Of a stretch of 64,000 nucleotides of DNA, positions 1-11,938 are shown piece after piece. The notes beneath the pieces were generated by a model. That model did not search any database. It worked only from the letters and a program-made list of their open reading frames with translations, and had not been told where the DNA came from. The stretch is taken from positions 57,118,987-57,182,986 of the forward strand of contig OU744726.1 in NCBI GenBank assembly GCA_916613615.1. The letters are read 5' to 3'. Source of the DNA: Steromphala cineraria (taxonomy: Eukaryota > Mollusca > Gastropoda > Trochida > Trochidae). The position numbers were made by a program, and so were the translations under genes. The first letter of the stretch is position 1; the number at the start of each line of letters is the position of its first letter.

Positions 1-60
1 GATTTAGTTTCATTCTTTCTCGTTCTCAATAGTGGAAAAAGGACTATTTTATGCTATCAA

Positions 61-1330
61 CTAGATTAGCGTTTGCGGGATACCGCAAAAGCAGAGCAGC
101 CCCGGAACTTTGGGTTTCGCCTTACCCTGTTCCACCTTTTACAGGCCTCACCAAATTGGGAATTTTCTCGTGACCTTGACCTTTGACACTCAAGGTCACA
201 CAATCAATGAACACATTTCATTGAGTATAACATTATTGTAATGAAATAAAGTGTTAAAAATTAAATTAATCCATTTTCTCCATATATGTTGACCTTGCTG
301 TGACCTTGACCTTCGACAGTTAGTACCCAAAACTTTTTGAAAATGTTGTACTTCTCAAGAGATAATATATACAAAATCTAAACTTCATAGCACAAAAACT
401 TTTCAAGTTATTGTGTTTACAAGGAATTGCAATAACTCATATCTCATGACCTTGACCTTCAAGGTCACACAATAATTGAACACTTTTTATTGAGTATAAC
501 AATCATGTATTGATTAAAAGTGATCATAGTTAAAATTAAGCATTTTCGCTAAACCATGCTTAGGTCATGACCTTGCTGTGACCTTGACCTTTGACGGATT
601 GTAGCCAAAACCTTTTCAAATTTTTTTAACTTTTCCAAGGATGATATATACCAAGTTAGAGCTTCATAGCACAAAAACTTTTCAAGTTACCGTGTTTACA
701 AAGAATTTTGTGGTGATTTTATATTTCGTGACCTTGACCTTTGAACTTGAAAGTGAACATGTCATAATGATTCCCTGGAAGTATTAACATTTAGACATGT
801 TCATGAGTTCTGAAAAGCTAAATGGGATAAAGTTATACCCAAATTTAGTGCATTTTGTAATAACTCATATCTCATGACCTTGACCTTAGACCTTCAAGGT
901 CACACAATCATTGAACACTTTTTATTGAGTATAACAATCATGTATTGATTAAAAGTGTTCATAGTTAAAATAAAGCATTTTTGCTAAAACATGCTTACGT
1001 CATGACCTTGCTGTGACCTTGACCTTTGACGGATTGTAGCCAAAACCTTTTCAAAATTTTTTACTTTTCCAAGGATGATATATACCAAGTTAGAGCTTCA
1101 TAGCACAAAAACTTTTCAAGTTATCGCGTTTACAAGGAATTCTTAGAGTGAATACATAGCTCATAACCTTGACCTTTGACCTTGAAAGTGAACGTGTCAA
1201 AATCGTTCCCCCGAGGTATGAGTAGTAAGGTATGAATAAGAGTTCTGGAAAGCTTAGTGGAAAAAAGTTATAGCTAGTAGTACGAGTGCGGCGGCGGCGG
1301 CGATGGAAACTTCACAAAAACTGATCAGTT
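61..1330 (+). repeat. TGACCTTGACCT higher-order interspersed repeat
   Basis: This is a dispersed repeat built from two alternating modules. Module A (about 270 bp) occurs at about 168-433, 434-710 and 866-1141. Module B (about 155 bp) follows at about 711-865 and 1142-1290. Each A module opens with TGACCTTGACCT followed by a nearby AAGGTCAC, then CATTGAGTATAAC-type sequence, a second TGACCTTGCTGTGACCTTGACC block and the shared line CATAGCACAAAAACTTTTCA. I count about nineteen TGACCT hexamers. The left end (61-165, with TTTGCGGGATACCG) reappears inverted near 57.1 kb, so it is probably a true element end. The right end runs into a (GCG)n stretch at 1287-1302. No open frame spans it. It looks non-autonomous, and the family assignment is unknown. 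Confidence 0.85.
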
Positions 1331-2583
1331 GAAGTCTTTTACTTCAGTCTTCTTTGTTAAACAGGCATTAAAATAGAAGTCTGTGGTAATGATTTAATTG
1401 GGTGATTTTTGTCTTCTACAGGAAATTTAATTGCCTTTTGATAGGAAAAAAAGTTACTTTTCATAGGGGAAATCTTTCCTTATAAGATAACAATTATTGG
1501 CACATGACTGAGCACAGTCTTTCAAATAAACAGCTTATTCTTGCTAAACAATGCAGGAAAATCACATATACATAATTGATCATTTCCACTCATCCAGCTC
1601 AACAACATTCAATAGGAACCCTTCATTTTTAAAGCTTAACTTAAATCTAAAAACAATACGTTATTTTATTAAGAAGTTTATGACAGTTTTTGTAATAACA
1701 ATCTTTTGAAAAGGACTTTTGTTTGACGATGCTAGGACACGGTGTGTTATTGTTGAGTGTATAGAGAAGAGTCTGTTATCATTGATTACCAGCCAGGATG
1801 CCTACCTGCACTCTCTCACCTGGTGAGCATCAGTAATCAACACAGTCAACACGACAGGGTCACCTTACACACGGGCTCACTCTTCTAGTGCCCGAGTCTA
1901 ACGAGTAGGCCAGGACCATTATCAACGGTATAGGTCTTTTCTCCAAAGACATGATGAATTGGATTTAATACCAGTCAGCGGTTGTCATTGGTGCAAAACC
2001 ATAAAATAGCTAGCTCAGAAACATGTTTTACTTGTTTTATGAATAGTGCGGATTTCAATAACTTCACTTAAAGAGTTCTAATCAAATAGAGATCTTACAA
2101 GACAAAATCATTCAAAATGGACACATAATAATTTAGTACATACTCAGATACTTCAACCCCTTTCATTTTGTCCACATTACATACATTCACCCTGCTCCAG
2201 AAAACCACCCACCACACTGTCCAGAAAATAAAACTAATCAATCTCCTTTAACTTTCATTCCTACTTCTATACCATCATCCAATTTGAAGAATTTGCACAT
2301 CTTCAACAAGCCAAGATGCAAGTCCATGATTATGCAATAGATTATTACACTGTGTCACTTCTTGTCAAGCTGGTTTGCACCTAAGGTAGATGGATTCATG
2401 GATTCTGAAGATTGACAGCCTACTACTTGTGGAGAGGAAGCCCGAGGCTGCCCAGTTGGATGTACGCATGGATGATCAAGCCACGTCCCGGGGCTACAGC
2501 AGAGCTTGTATAGAACATGTGTGTAATGTGTCCATCAGGAGATAGCAGTCACACACACCCTTACACAAGCCATAGAAAACCTT
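1331..2583. other. Non-coding segment with G+C-richer patches and one hairpin
   Basis: I see no credible coding frame. Two patches are richer in G+C than their surroundings, at 1735-1960 and 2400-2560. The first contains an imperfect hairpin: TTGATTAC near 1779 pairs with GTAATCAA near 1834, with further complementary stretches inside. These could be old MITE pieces or untranslated exon sequence, and nothing seen here decides between the two. Confidence 0.4.
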
Positions 2584-2704
2584 GCTAATTGATAATGGTA
2601 ACACTTGATATTTGATAATGGTAACACTTGCTAATTGATAATGGTAACACTTGATAATTGATAATGGTAACACTTGCTAATTGATAATTGATAATTGATA
2701 ACTT
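2584..2704 (+). repeat. 23-bp minisatellite
   Basis: Four consecutive 23-bp units share TTGATAATGGTAACACTT, with the first five bases alternating between GCTAA and GATA(A/T). A fifth, collapsed unit of TTGATAA repeats follows. The alternation suggests that the array grew in dimers. Confidence 0.85.
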
Positions 2705-5700
2705 AATATTTCATCATTAATAGTTCAGTTATGTAAAATAATAGTAAGCTCCAATCTGATTCACAAATGTTAGAAGTACAGAAATGATTTAACACAATAA
2801 TTACTTGTACAAATATACCTCATCCTGGCCCATTGTGACATAATCAGGTAAAAAAAGGTTTCTGATTTCATACAACTTTCTTATTCTTATCATACTACTC
2901 AACTTCACAGAGTTTCACATCTTGTAATCACAATTAGCTACCAATCATGAAAAAAGTTGCAAACCAAAATCATTGCAAACCAAAAACCAACGCTGTATGG
3001 ATATTGACTAAAGATAAGTTTACAAGTTTGTATTTCCTGGTACTGAGGACATAAAAAGGGCATGTCATTGCACTTGAACTATTTTCTCATATCCTTTGTA
3101 CATACATTTTTGAAAGGTCTTAGTCCTTATCTCGTGAAAATAACCATTGGATTGTGGAAACCAAACATTGGTTTTCAAACAAAAAACTAGGCTTGTACAA
3201 TAGAACTTTAGATAGATATAATTTCATGATTGGCATCAGTTATTTCAAACACATTCTTGTTGTCATGGTAATTATAGAGTACATACTTGAAGGAAATAAT
3301 TACACATTTCTTAAACAAGGAAAATATTTGAGTATGGTCCTGAATAATAAACAAGATAAGAGACTGAAAAAATTTAAGACTTATTTGACTTCTGTCTCAG
3401 TTAAGCACATGTACATATAGAGTTGTCAAGATAATGTTTGGACCATTTGGGTATTTACTCCCTATGTTGGTAACAATTGAATATTGTAGATTTTTATAGT
3501 GTACTTTAATAAATTGTAGTATAATGTACTCCCCTGATTTCGACCAATTTGGTATTTCATATGAAAAATGAGATGTTACTCTCATGATTTGTCAAAAAGA
3601 GGTTCTTGCATATAAAGTTTAAAACATTATCTTAAAGATGTAATGATACTAATATTCAAATTAATAAAATAAATTAATAAAGTACTGAATATTGATATTT
3701 TGAAGAGTTATGATATCAATTTGTGACAATTTTATGTTTGACTACACTAGTGTTTAACACATCACTGTGTATAATACGCAAGCTACCAGTATTTGATTCT
3801 TTTGGGTTTCTTAAGATAATCTGAGTAGATGTACTCCGAGCTTTTAAACTATTTTGGTTTTGAAGGATTTTGTTCTGTAAAATATGCAGATAAACTGCAC
3901 TGTATATATTGCCTGGACCTTATTTTCTATTTAACATTAAACATTCTTAAGTTACAGGATTAATAGTTTAAACAGGGGCGTAACCATGATATCTTTTCTA
4001 TCTTTTTTCAATTATATGTAAATAATTAAATGGACCTTAAAGGGATAAAAATGAAATGAAATAAAAATAACTTGGTGTATTTTTTTAAAAGATTTTTTTT
4101 AATCAATCAATTATTTTTGACAAAATAATAAATGTATATATCTATTTGATAGAAACAATTTTAAACATAAAACACCTTATAATAATCAGTACATTATTTT
4201 GGTAACCATAAATGTTCATATTGTACCAAAGTGATTACCATCAAAAAGGTGACGCATGTTTGAGTTAACCGAAACACCTGAGTTTGAACCAATGATGATC
4301 AACTAGACAGGTCTATCCAATCACATATTAATCAATTACCCAAAGTGACAATAATTCAATGTTTGCTTTTCATTGATTGGGCTGTTCACAAATGAACTGT
4401 TAGGCAACATCTTTCACTATTGCACAACAAAGCCAGAAGATTTTACCGGAGTGAGGTGAGACCGATGAAGTAACATTGTGACCCGGAGTGACAGAGGAAC
4501 ATGAAGAGTAAACAAAGAACACGAGGATGCCAAACAAAAGACACTGCCAGTCACCGTAGTGAGATCAGCAGCAGACCCGAGCATGGTCCATGTGGGCTGA
4601 CAGACAGACAGACAGTGAGGAAGACAGCACGATGTTTGCTGCACAATGAACTAAGAGAACTGCAGAGGCGAGGCTACATCACCTGCAGGTCTGCTACTGC
4701 CAGTCTTGGGCTCAACTCACGTCTGCTACCGGTGACAATTCGGGGCATCTACCTGTTGGGAGGTCATAGCCAGAGGCAGGCGGAAAGGCAGCTAGGCAGT
4801 TGTGACTTGAATTTCTAAGTGGGTCAGGCTTCGATAGGACCAACCGCTAGGGCTATTTATAGATGGGGGCTAACAGTTCTTTGTGAAGCAAGAGGGCTAA
4901 GGGGTCCGGGGTTACCTGATTAGAGATCAACAAGTGATGCCGTTTGTTCATCCATCCACTGTGACAGGTCCTAATGACAAGTCCCTGACTGTCATGCTTC
5001 ACTGACCGACATGCACCTTTGAGCAATACTACTTGTGCTATGTGATATTGTATTGTACATATTGTTTTGTTAAAGTTCACTGAAGAGTGTCATACAGTAG
5101 AAGGTTGACACTGATGACTTCATAAATGTGAAGTTTTAATTTCTGCTAACATTTGATATCAAGCATCAGTTCATCAAGTATTTATACCAAAACATTTCAA
5201 CCACAACCACGTACTGTCCTGGGAGAACAACCAATTCATGAAAGACTCACTGATCATGAAACGTAATCTTCCACACAGGAATCTATTGGTCTTGAATCTG
5301 AATTTTATGTTCCACTGTAGCTCACGCAAGTTGAGACGATAAGTGCTGTCACCAGTTACTTCCTGACCAAGGAGTAACAAGAATGTGTTCAAATGAAGAT
5401 ATGGGTATCCAAGAAAACCTTACAGAAAGTGTTCAAGTGTCTGATTGTGTCAAAAATTAAGAACAATGACAGCAAAGCTTTATTCATTTATCAAAGTTAA
5501 AAACTTTTTTGTATTGAAAAGTTGTATATATATTATATTAAGGATGCGCGGTATAATCGATATATCACTATATTGCAATTATAAAGACAATGTGACACGA
5601 ATCGGTACACACTACTGAATATATCAAATATATCCAAATTTTTAAAATAAACAATTTCCATCTAAAATTGCAGAAAAACTAGATTTAAACATCCACTAAC

Positions 5701-6560
5701 CTCGACTTTACTACTTCTCGATTTTCATTCAAAGATATTTCAACAAAATGAAAACTGTACTTAATTTTTTTTTAATTTGTCCAATAAGCACCTTTTAATT
5801 AGCCTTTCATGAAGACATCGTAATTATCGACTGTGAAAAACCCACCTGGGTTACGGCCATAAAACTTGTGCGAGTGTGACGTTATAAACAGACTATACAG
5901 AGTAATGCATCATTATTTCAACTGAAATACCGCCTAAATAATTGTTTAATTACCATTGATGTGGATATCTTTTTTACACCAAATGCTTAGTAGTGTTACA
6001 TCATCAATTGATTTATCTAACTGAGTGGAAAACATTTTCTGAAAATCGTTTTTTTTCTTTTTTTCTGTGGTATTGTTACGAATCACGATAGATGTATAAA
6101 TAAAGACTTTCATAAATTCCAAAGAAAATGGTGAAATATGTTTGTGGTAATGTGAACTTTAATTTGATCATACGGAGGGTTCTTAAAGAGTGATATCAGT
6201 GTATGAAATAAGGCCCGTCCGACAGCCCGGTACTGGTTACTTTTGGTCGAGACTGGTAACTTTTTGAGCTTTTCCTTAAATTTTACCATTATAATTTACA
6301 AAATACCAATTTTGGGCTGGCAACATTTTTAGCTTATTTCAAACACTGGTGATATTGTGTTGTGAAAATACCTCAAATATATACACATGTCAAAAAAGTG
6401 ATTGAAAATCTCCCTTACCAAAACAGCTTATAGAGCTCTGAGCAATGATTGCCTTTCCTAAAGCTCATAAGTAGACATGATAGCATGCAAAATCTTGAAT
6501 TTGAAAAGAACCAATATATCGCAATACGTATTGCAATACCAAGGTTTTACATAGTCAATC
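2705..6560. other. Long stretch without a supportable gene
   Basis: The segment is mostly AT-rich with frequent stops in all frames. A G+C-richer island lies at about 4400-4980. It carries a (GACA)n run at about 4599 and an open frame at 4501-4818 (105 codons, rich in Arg, Gln and Ser, with no domain I recognise). The island could be a transcribed untranslated exon or an old repeat. The open frame alone is not evidence of a protein. Confidence 0.35.
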
Positions 6561-6564
6561 AAAA

Positions 6565-6860
6565 CCGAGAGTCCTGGGGACTCAGAGCATATATTTTTAG
6601 GATTCCTTTTCCTATTTCAGGAGTCCTTAAAAACATTATAGAAGTTTCATACTTAATGGAAAGGTTGATAAAGAATTGCCTATAATGGGATGGTTATTGG
6701 TTGATGATTTAATGCCATCTTGACATGAAAATCATACTGAAATGTGTTTTCATTGAAAAATTAGATATTCGTATCAGAATAATACTGAGTCACAGAGGAC
6801 CCACATGATTAGTTTTTGAGGGTCCTCCTGACATTTTCTGCATCAAATACTCAGGAAAGT
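6565..6860 (+). repeat. Dispersed repeat X, copy 1
   Basis: This copy is alignable with 8705-8980. Both contain AGAGTCCTGG/AAACCCTGG near the start, an AGTCC..TTTCCT.TTTCAG block, TTAGTATCAGAA-type sequence followed by GATACTGAGTCAC, then GACATTTTCTG and ACTCAGGAAAG. Divergence is considerable. It is probably an old non-autonomous element, with termini not defined. Confidence 0.6.
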
Positions 6861-7242
6861 TGCATCCTGTTAAACCATGCAATACGCTTTTCCGTTTCGC
6901 AATAAGTTGCAATACAGATTTGAGGAACATAACCCATCCTTAATATATATGCTATTGAAATAATTGGTTATAAGCAATTGTCACTTAGGTGACATGTTCC
7001 CTTCCCCATTTAATCATCATTTGGTTACTGAAGAGATAGAACTACTTCCATGCTATCAAAAACATATATGATCAATATTATCGTGAAATGTCTCATTGTA
7101 GTGGTTAAACTTAAACAATATTTTAAAATTCACAATGAACTTGAAAACAGAGCCAAGATTGAAGACCTTTGATTCAGGTTCTGCAAAAGAAGTTCCAAAA
7201 TATGGAGCCACTGACTCATTGTCTCATCAGGCTATCGTAACT

Positions 7243-7589
7243 TAGGGGTGAAACGGCAGCTTGAGGTTCGGTTCGGTACGTATTGCGGTACAGAACCCTC
7301 GGTTCGGTACATTTTCGGTTCGGTACAAAACCAAGAATGTTCGTCGCCATTTTGATTACCTTTGAACGAGATCTCACGATATCAAGTCATTCAAACACTT
7401 TCGTTAATATTAGGCAATCACAAAGTCATTCACACACTCGTTTGTAGAGAATAAAAGGTCCTATTTGATTGTTTGAATGAATTATGCATTCGGTATATGT
7501 ACCGAAAATTCAAGTTAATGTACCATGTACCGAACCGAAAGCAAAATACAGCGGTTCAACTACAGTAGTTGTGAACCGTTTCACCCTTA
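7243..7589. mobile_element. hAT-like MITE
   Basis: The element begins TAGGGGTGAAACGG and ends with the inverse CCGTTTCACCCTTA. The inner arms are rich in GGTTCGGTAC on the left and GTACCGAACCGAA on the right, so the whole 347 bp can fold back. TAGGG/CAGGG termini are typical of hAT elements. The flanks share CTATCG (7232-7237 and 7590-7595), the likely remains of an 8-bp target duplication, although a couple of extra bases separate the left copy from the terminus. No transposase is present. Confidence 0.7.
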
Positions 7590-7635
7590 CTATCGGTTAT
7601 GAAGCAAACGTTCAAAGGCTTACTGTACCATATCA

Positions 7636-7705
7636 GTGTTGTTCCTAGAGGGGGTCCTGGGGAAATTTGACCACCCTTTTTGCTTGGTGTCCCTTGAAAC
7701 TTGAA
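7636..7705 (+). repeat. Short dispersed repeat Y, copy 1
   Basis: The sequence CAGTGTTGTTCC, a GGGGAAA tract, CCACCCTTTT and GTGTCCCTT recurs in the same order at about 14156-14235. The copies are about 70-80 bp long and diverged. The parent family is not recognised. Confidence 0.55.
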
Positions 7706-8704
7706 AAGTAAGATACTGATTTAGAAAACCCGGAGAACGACTGACACACTTAGAGCTATAATCAACAAGAGTCCAGTCACCATTTTTTTCAGTATTCAAT
7801 ATGTACATAAGGATAGACAGATATACATACATGGGTTGGCTCAGATCTAACTTTTTACCCGCATACCTGACAAACTCTGATTACCCTACCCAGTAACCCT
7901 ACTTCGGTACCCACCATAACACAATTATTATATACCTTTTTTTATAGACCAGAGGAAAAAACATTGACCAAGGACGAAGTCTCAGGTTGATATTGTTTTC
8001 CTTGAAGCTCCTCGCCAGTCCATAGTGTTTAATTAGGTTTCAGTTAAAAAGCGAAAGGAGAATGAAGAAATATCGCCATGGGCAGCTCTTTGACTTGATT
8101 ATTAACAATGACAGACCACTGACGTCACGAAAACAATAGCATGATGTCATAGAACAATGACTTGTCATCTGGTCCAAATTTAGGAACTAAGTCAATATCA
8201 CTTTTGGTCGGAATTGGGATCAAGTCAATATCATTTTCTGATTGCCAACAAAATACGCTTGCATAATAATGTGAGTTATTCATCAGGCCAGAAGAAACTA
8301 TACCTTATTTTTAACTCTGCTGAAGCAAAAAGTAGGGGGAACATCATCAATGTGCATGTGCTGCATAATACATACAGCAGGAAGTCCTGTTATTGGGGCA
8401 ATATCTCAATACCATTGACAATGTACCCTTCTTTTTCAATCTATTTCAGATATCTGCAGGTTAAACAATATTCTGAAATAAAAGTTAAGAAACTATGTCA
8501 TTGATGACATTCTGTAGCAACAACATTTGTATATCCTGAATAAGCATTCCGAAGTAACCATATGTGCAACATAGATTAACGATGAAGCAATGGTTGGGAT
8601 ATGTCAAAGCAACAAATTAGGTGAGGTGAAGTGGTCTCGGGTTTTTAACTTCAAAAACTTCAAATAAATTCTTATGTAATATTGCTTGGGTAAAGTTTAT
8701 ACAT

Positions 8705-8980
8705 TGGTGCAAAATCTGGAAAACCCTGGAACTATATATTTTGGGAGTCCATTTCCTTTTTCAGAGTTCTTCCTACAAATAATGAATGTTTAACACTTGA
8801 TAAAAGGTCAATATTTATGGGCCTATAAAAAGTTGGATTAATCACAAAAGCCATCCTGAAATTGTGATTTTCTTAAAAATATTTGAAATTAGTATCAGAA
8901 AGATACTGAGTCACTGAGGGTCCATGTCTATTTTTTAAGGTTCTCAGACATTTTCTGTGTCATTTACTCAGGAAAGCTTA
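8705..8980 (+). repeat. Dispersed repeat X, copy 2
   Basis: This is the partner of the repeat at 6565-6860, in the same orientation and about 2.1 kb away. The best conserved blocks are TTAGTATCAGAAAGATACTG, GACATTTTCTG and TTTACTCAGGAAAG. Confidence 0.6.
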
Positions 8981-9909
8981 GTCACAAAAAAACTATTTTA
9001 CTTCCTTGGAAGAAATGTATTGTCTGCATAGCGTGCATATTGTTTCTCAAGAAAATTGTTTACACTAGAAAGTCTGAAAATGTGCATTAGTTTGATTTTA
9101 AGCCCTCAGTTTAATTTTCGTATAAAAGATTTTTATCTTTTTTTCAACTTATCACAATACAAGATGCATGTATAATACTAGAAGGATTTATCATGAAAAG
9201 TATAATTAGTGGCTCAGTGAATCTGAAATTCATGTATGTATGTATGTATGACTACTATTCTAGATTGTGCAGTGATCTGGTACAGTAAGTGACCCTGTTG
9301 AGCCAACATCTCACCCAGTTGTACTCTGTGTTGACTCTGAGGGCATTCACATCAAAGCAGGGAAAGGATGAGAACACTTCGCTCCTTCTATTAACAGCTA
9401 AGGTCATTACAGATTGCAAGTGTATCCAATACCATAACAAATGTATTCAACACTTTCAACAGTTTAACTCATGATGCATTGCTTATATATATTTCTAAAA
9501 ATTGTTTTGTATTGTTTTACTATTTGGCAGATTTAGTTTATATTCTGTGGTAAGAAAAAAGACCTCACTGCACACCATGTAAAATAACTTGGTTTTTGTT
9601 TTAACTCGACCAAAAGTATTCACAGATAATCATAAACTTCCTAAATTTGCAATAACAATTTGTCAAGTTGTCAATTTTTCTGTTCATTATGAATAGAACC
9701 TGTTCTTGGCTTAATGGTTTTGTAGCCAATCAGGTTATCAATGATTTATTTTATGACATGGTCAATGGACAATGGATGACCATGAGGTGTTATAGGATCA
9801 CCAATCTATAGATTATCATCCTCATCAACACCAGTGTAACTTTCTGCCAGAGATTTTACTTTGTGGTTCATATGAGGGGTAAATAAATGAAAATCTCAAT
9901 AGTCAAAAA

Positions 9910-10395
9910 ACTTTTAGTTTTGTATGCCTGTTTCTTCTGGAGAAGAATATCTTCAAAACAATAGAACTAAGAAGGCTACCAAATCTGCAATTGAAATTTG
10001 GGCATCGTAACCAAAGATTCACCAAGCCCTTTTTAGGGGCCATAAGGTCACCAAAGGCTGAAAACTGTTGATAATAATCCTCACTAGTAAAGCAGTCTGT
10101 ACAGAAGGTTTCAGCTTTCTAGGACTTTTGCTTCTGGAGAAGAAGTTGAAGATGAAGGTTATAAAGGCGTAGCCCCTGTGGCCCTTAATAGGGATCACCG
10201 AGCCACCAATGCTATAAATAATTATCCTCAATATTCAAGGAGACTCACTGTCTTTACACAAAGTGTCAGCTTTCCAGGCCTCATGCTTCTAGAGAAGAAA
10301 TAGAAAATGCACAAATTTTACGGACAGATGAACAGATGCCGAACATCTCATGACTTGCCATAAGCCCATCAGGCCTGATGAACTAAAAACGTCCA
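9910..10395 (+). repeat. Degenerate tandem repeat with palindromic terminus
   Basis: Two or more units of about 130-150 bp share a GGCC..AAGG/AGGG-TCACC opening, a central CAGCTTTC(T/C)AGG, and CTTCT(G/A)GAGAAGAA. They occur at about 10015-10150 and 10160-10310, with a partial unit near 9925. The right end holds the perfect 14-bp palindrome CATCAGGCCTGATG at 10367-10380. I associate this layout with a repeat common in bivalve genomes. No coding capacity. Confidence 0.6.
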
Positions 10396-11719
10396 CAAAA
10401 ACTTTGCTTGCCCAGCAAGTTCTTGTCTTGACTATGGAAATTATCTGTGGGTTTCTAACAAATGATGTCATCTAAAACACTAAGTCTGATGAAAATCATC
10501 AATTCTTGTGCTTATCAAAACAAGGTTACGATTTGTAACATATCAAATTCCTAGTTTTTTATTTTAAATTTAATGATTATTTCTTGTTGACATCATCTCA
10601 GTAATGATCAATCTGGAGACTTTGGCCTTGGTGTGAAAATGGAACAACTTGTTCAAATGAAACAGCAGCGTAACAGTTGCATTTATGGAAAGACAGACTT
10701 ACCGCAGGAAGCTATTTGGTTTAATTAAACTTGTTAAACAGTTCAAAGGCAAGGTTCATACTAATGTCAAGTCTTGCTTAATTGTTGACCAAGTGAAATA
10801 TCAACAATGATATATATATCATATTTATCAATATTGCTCTGCTTGTTGAGGCCATTTACCATCTGTTACCAGCCACTTACAGACCTGTGTAGTAAATCTA
10901 CTGATCAAACTCAAAACTTGTCCTATAAGATTTTAGCTTAAAAAATTGTTTTCTAAGGTGTTTCTATGTCCTTTTGAACGTACATTGCTTCAAGGCACAA
11001 CTTTTTGGAAATGAATAGCTGATTAATCGGTGATTTCCATTGGTGCGGCTCATACAATTGTGAAAATCACACGAAAATTGGTTGGTTTTTTTGCTTGGAA
11101 GCAGGGAATCTTGAACTGTATAGAAGACTTTTAAAAGTGACTTAATATTTGTTGGGGGCATAAATATTTACCTTCTCAAACATTTGAATTTAATGATACA
11201 GTGAATGAGATGGTTTCTTTTTTCATTAACTGTTTTCAACATGATTTAGCAAAAATGGAGAAGTAGCGATGGGTACATGACTGGGCTGCCATGGGAAGAC
11301 TTTTGGGTACTCACTCCTGAGTGGAGACTGGCTCCTCAATCTACCAGTGTTTGGATTCACTTTGGAATTCATTATCAATCATCGGGTACAATTGAGTTGA
11401 TTGGTGTATAAATATTTAAATGATTCTTGAATAGTTTCAAAATTATACCAAAGAAGACCAAAAGGATTGGTTGTTTTTCCAATGTCTAGTAAACAGATTT
11501 GTGCAGTGTCAGCATAAGCAAGAAACAGAAATAGAATATTTTCTTGAAATTATCATTTGACATCAACAGTTTTATCTATCATCAAATCAGAACAGACAAC
11601 CAAACTATCAACCAATTTATAAGAACCATTAAACATTACTCAATGCCAGTGAACAATTAACTAGTACGGGTTATCATTTTTTTTTTCATTAGAAACATTG
11701 AGATTACTTCATTAGGAAG
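10396..11719. other. No gene seen
   Basis: AT-rich sequence with short accidental open frames only. I see no repeat, RNA or regulatory signal I would defend. Confidence 0.4.
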
Positions 11720-11938
11720 CAGGGGTCAAAATTAGTCCTAAATGGGTACTAGCCATTCGGACTGGTGCATTCCTGTGAGCACTAGCCCAAACATATTCTG
11801 ACTAGCCAAATACACAGATATAATCGTATTTTCTTTAAATTCAACTAGTCTTTCAGACTACCCATAATTACAATTTACTAGCCCAGCATCTTTTTCACTA
11901 GCCATTGGCTACCGGACTAGTGCTAATTTCGAACCCTG
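11720..11938 (+). mobile_element. hAT-like MITE family 2, copy A
   Basis: The element starts CAGGGGTCAAAATTAG and ends CTAATTTCGAACCCTG, giving terminal inverted repeats of about 16 bp. The inside is rich in ACTAG/CTAGT motifs. The hexamer AGGAAG directly abuts both ends, probably what is left of the target duplication. The CAGGG terminus suggests a hAT origin. It is 219 bp with no coding capacity. Confidence 0.75.

Noticed and set aside
4417..4818. Overlapping frames of 75 and 105 codons in a G+C-richer island
   Set aside because: Long frames are expected where stops are rarer. Low-complexity composition, a GACA run and the absence of any recognised domain leave no positive evidence.
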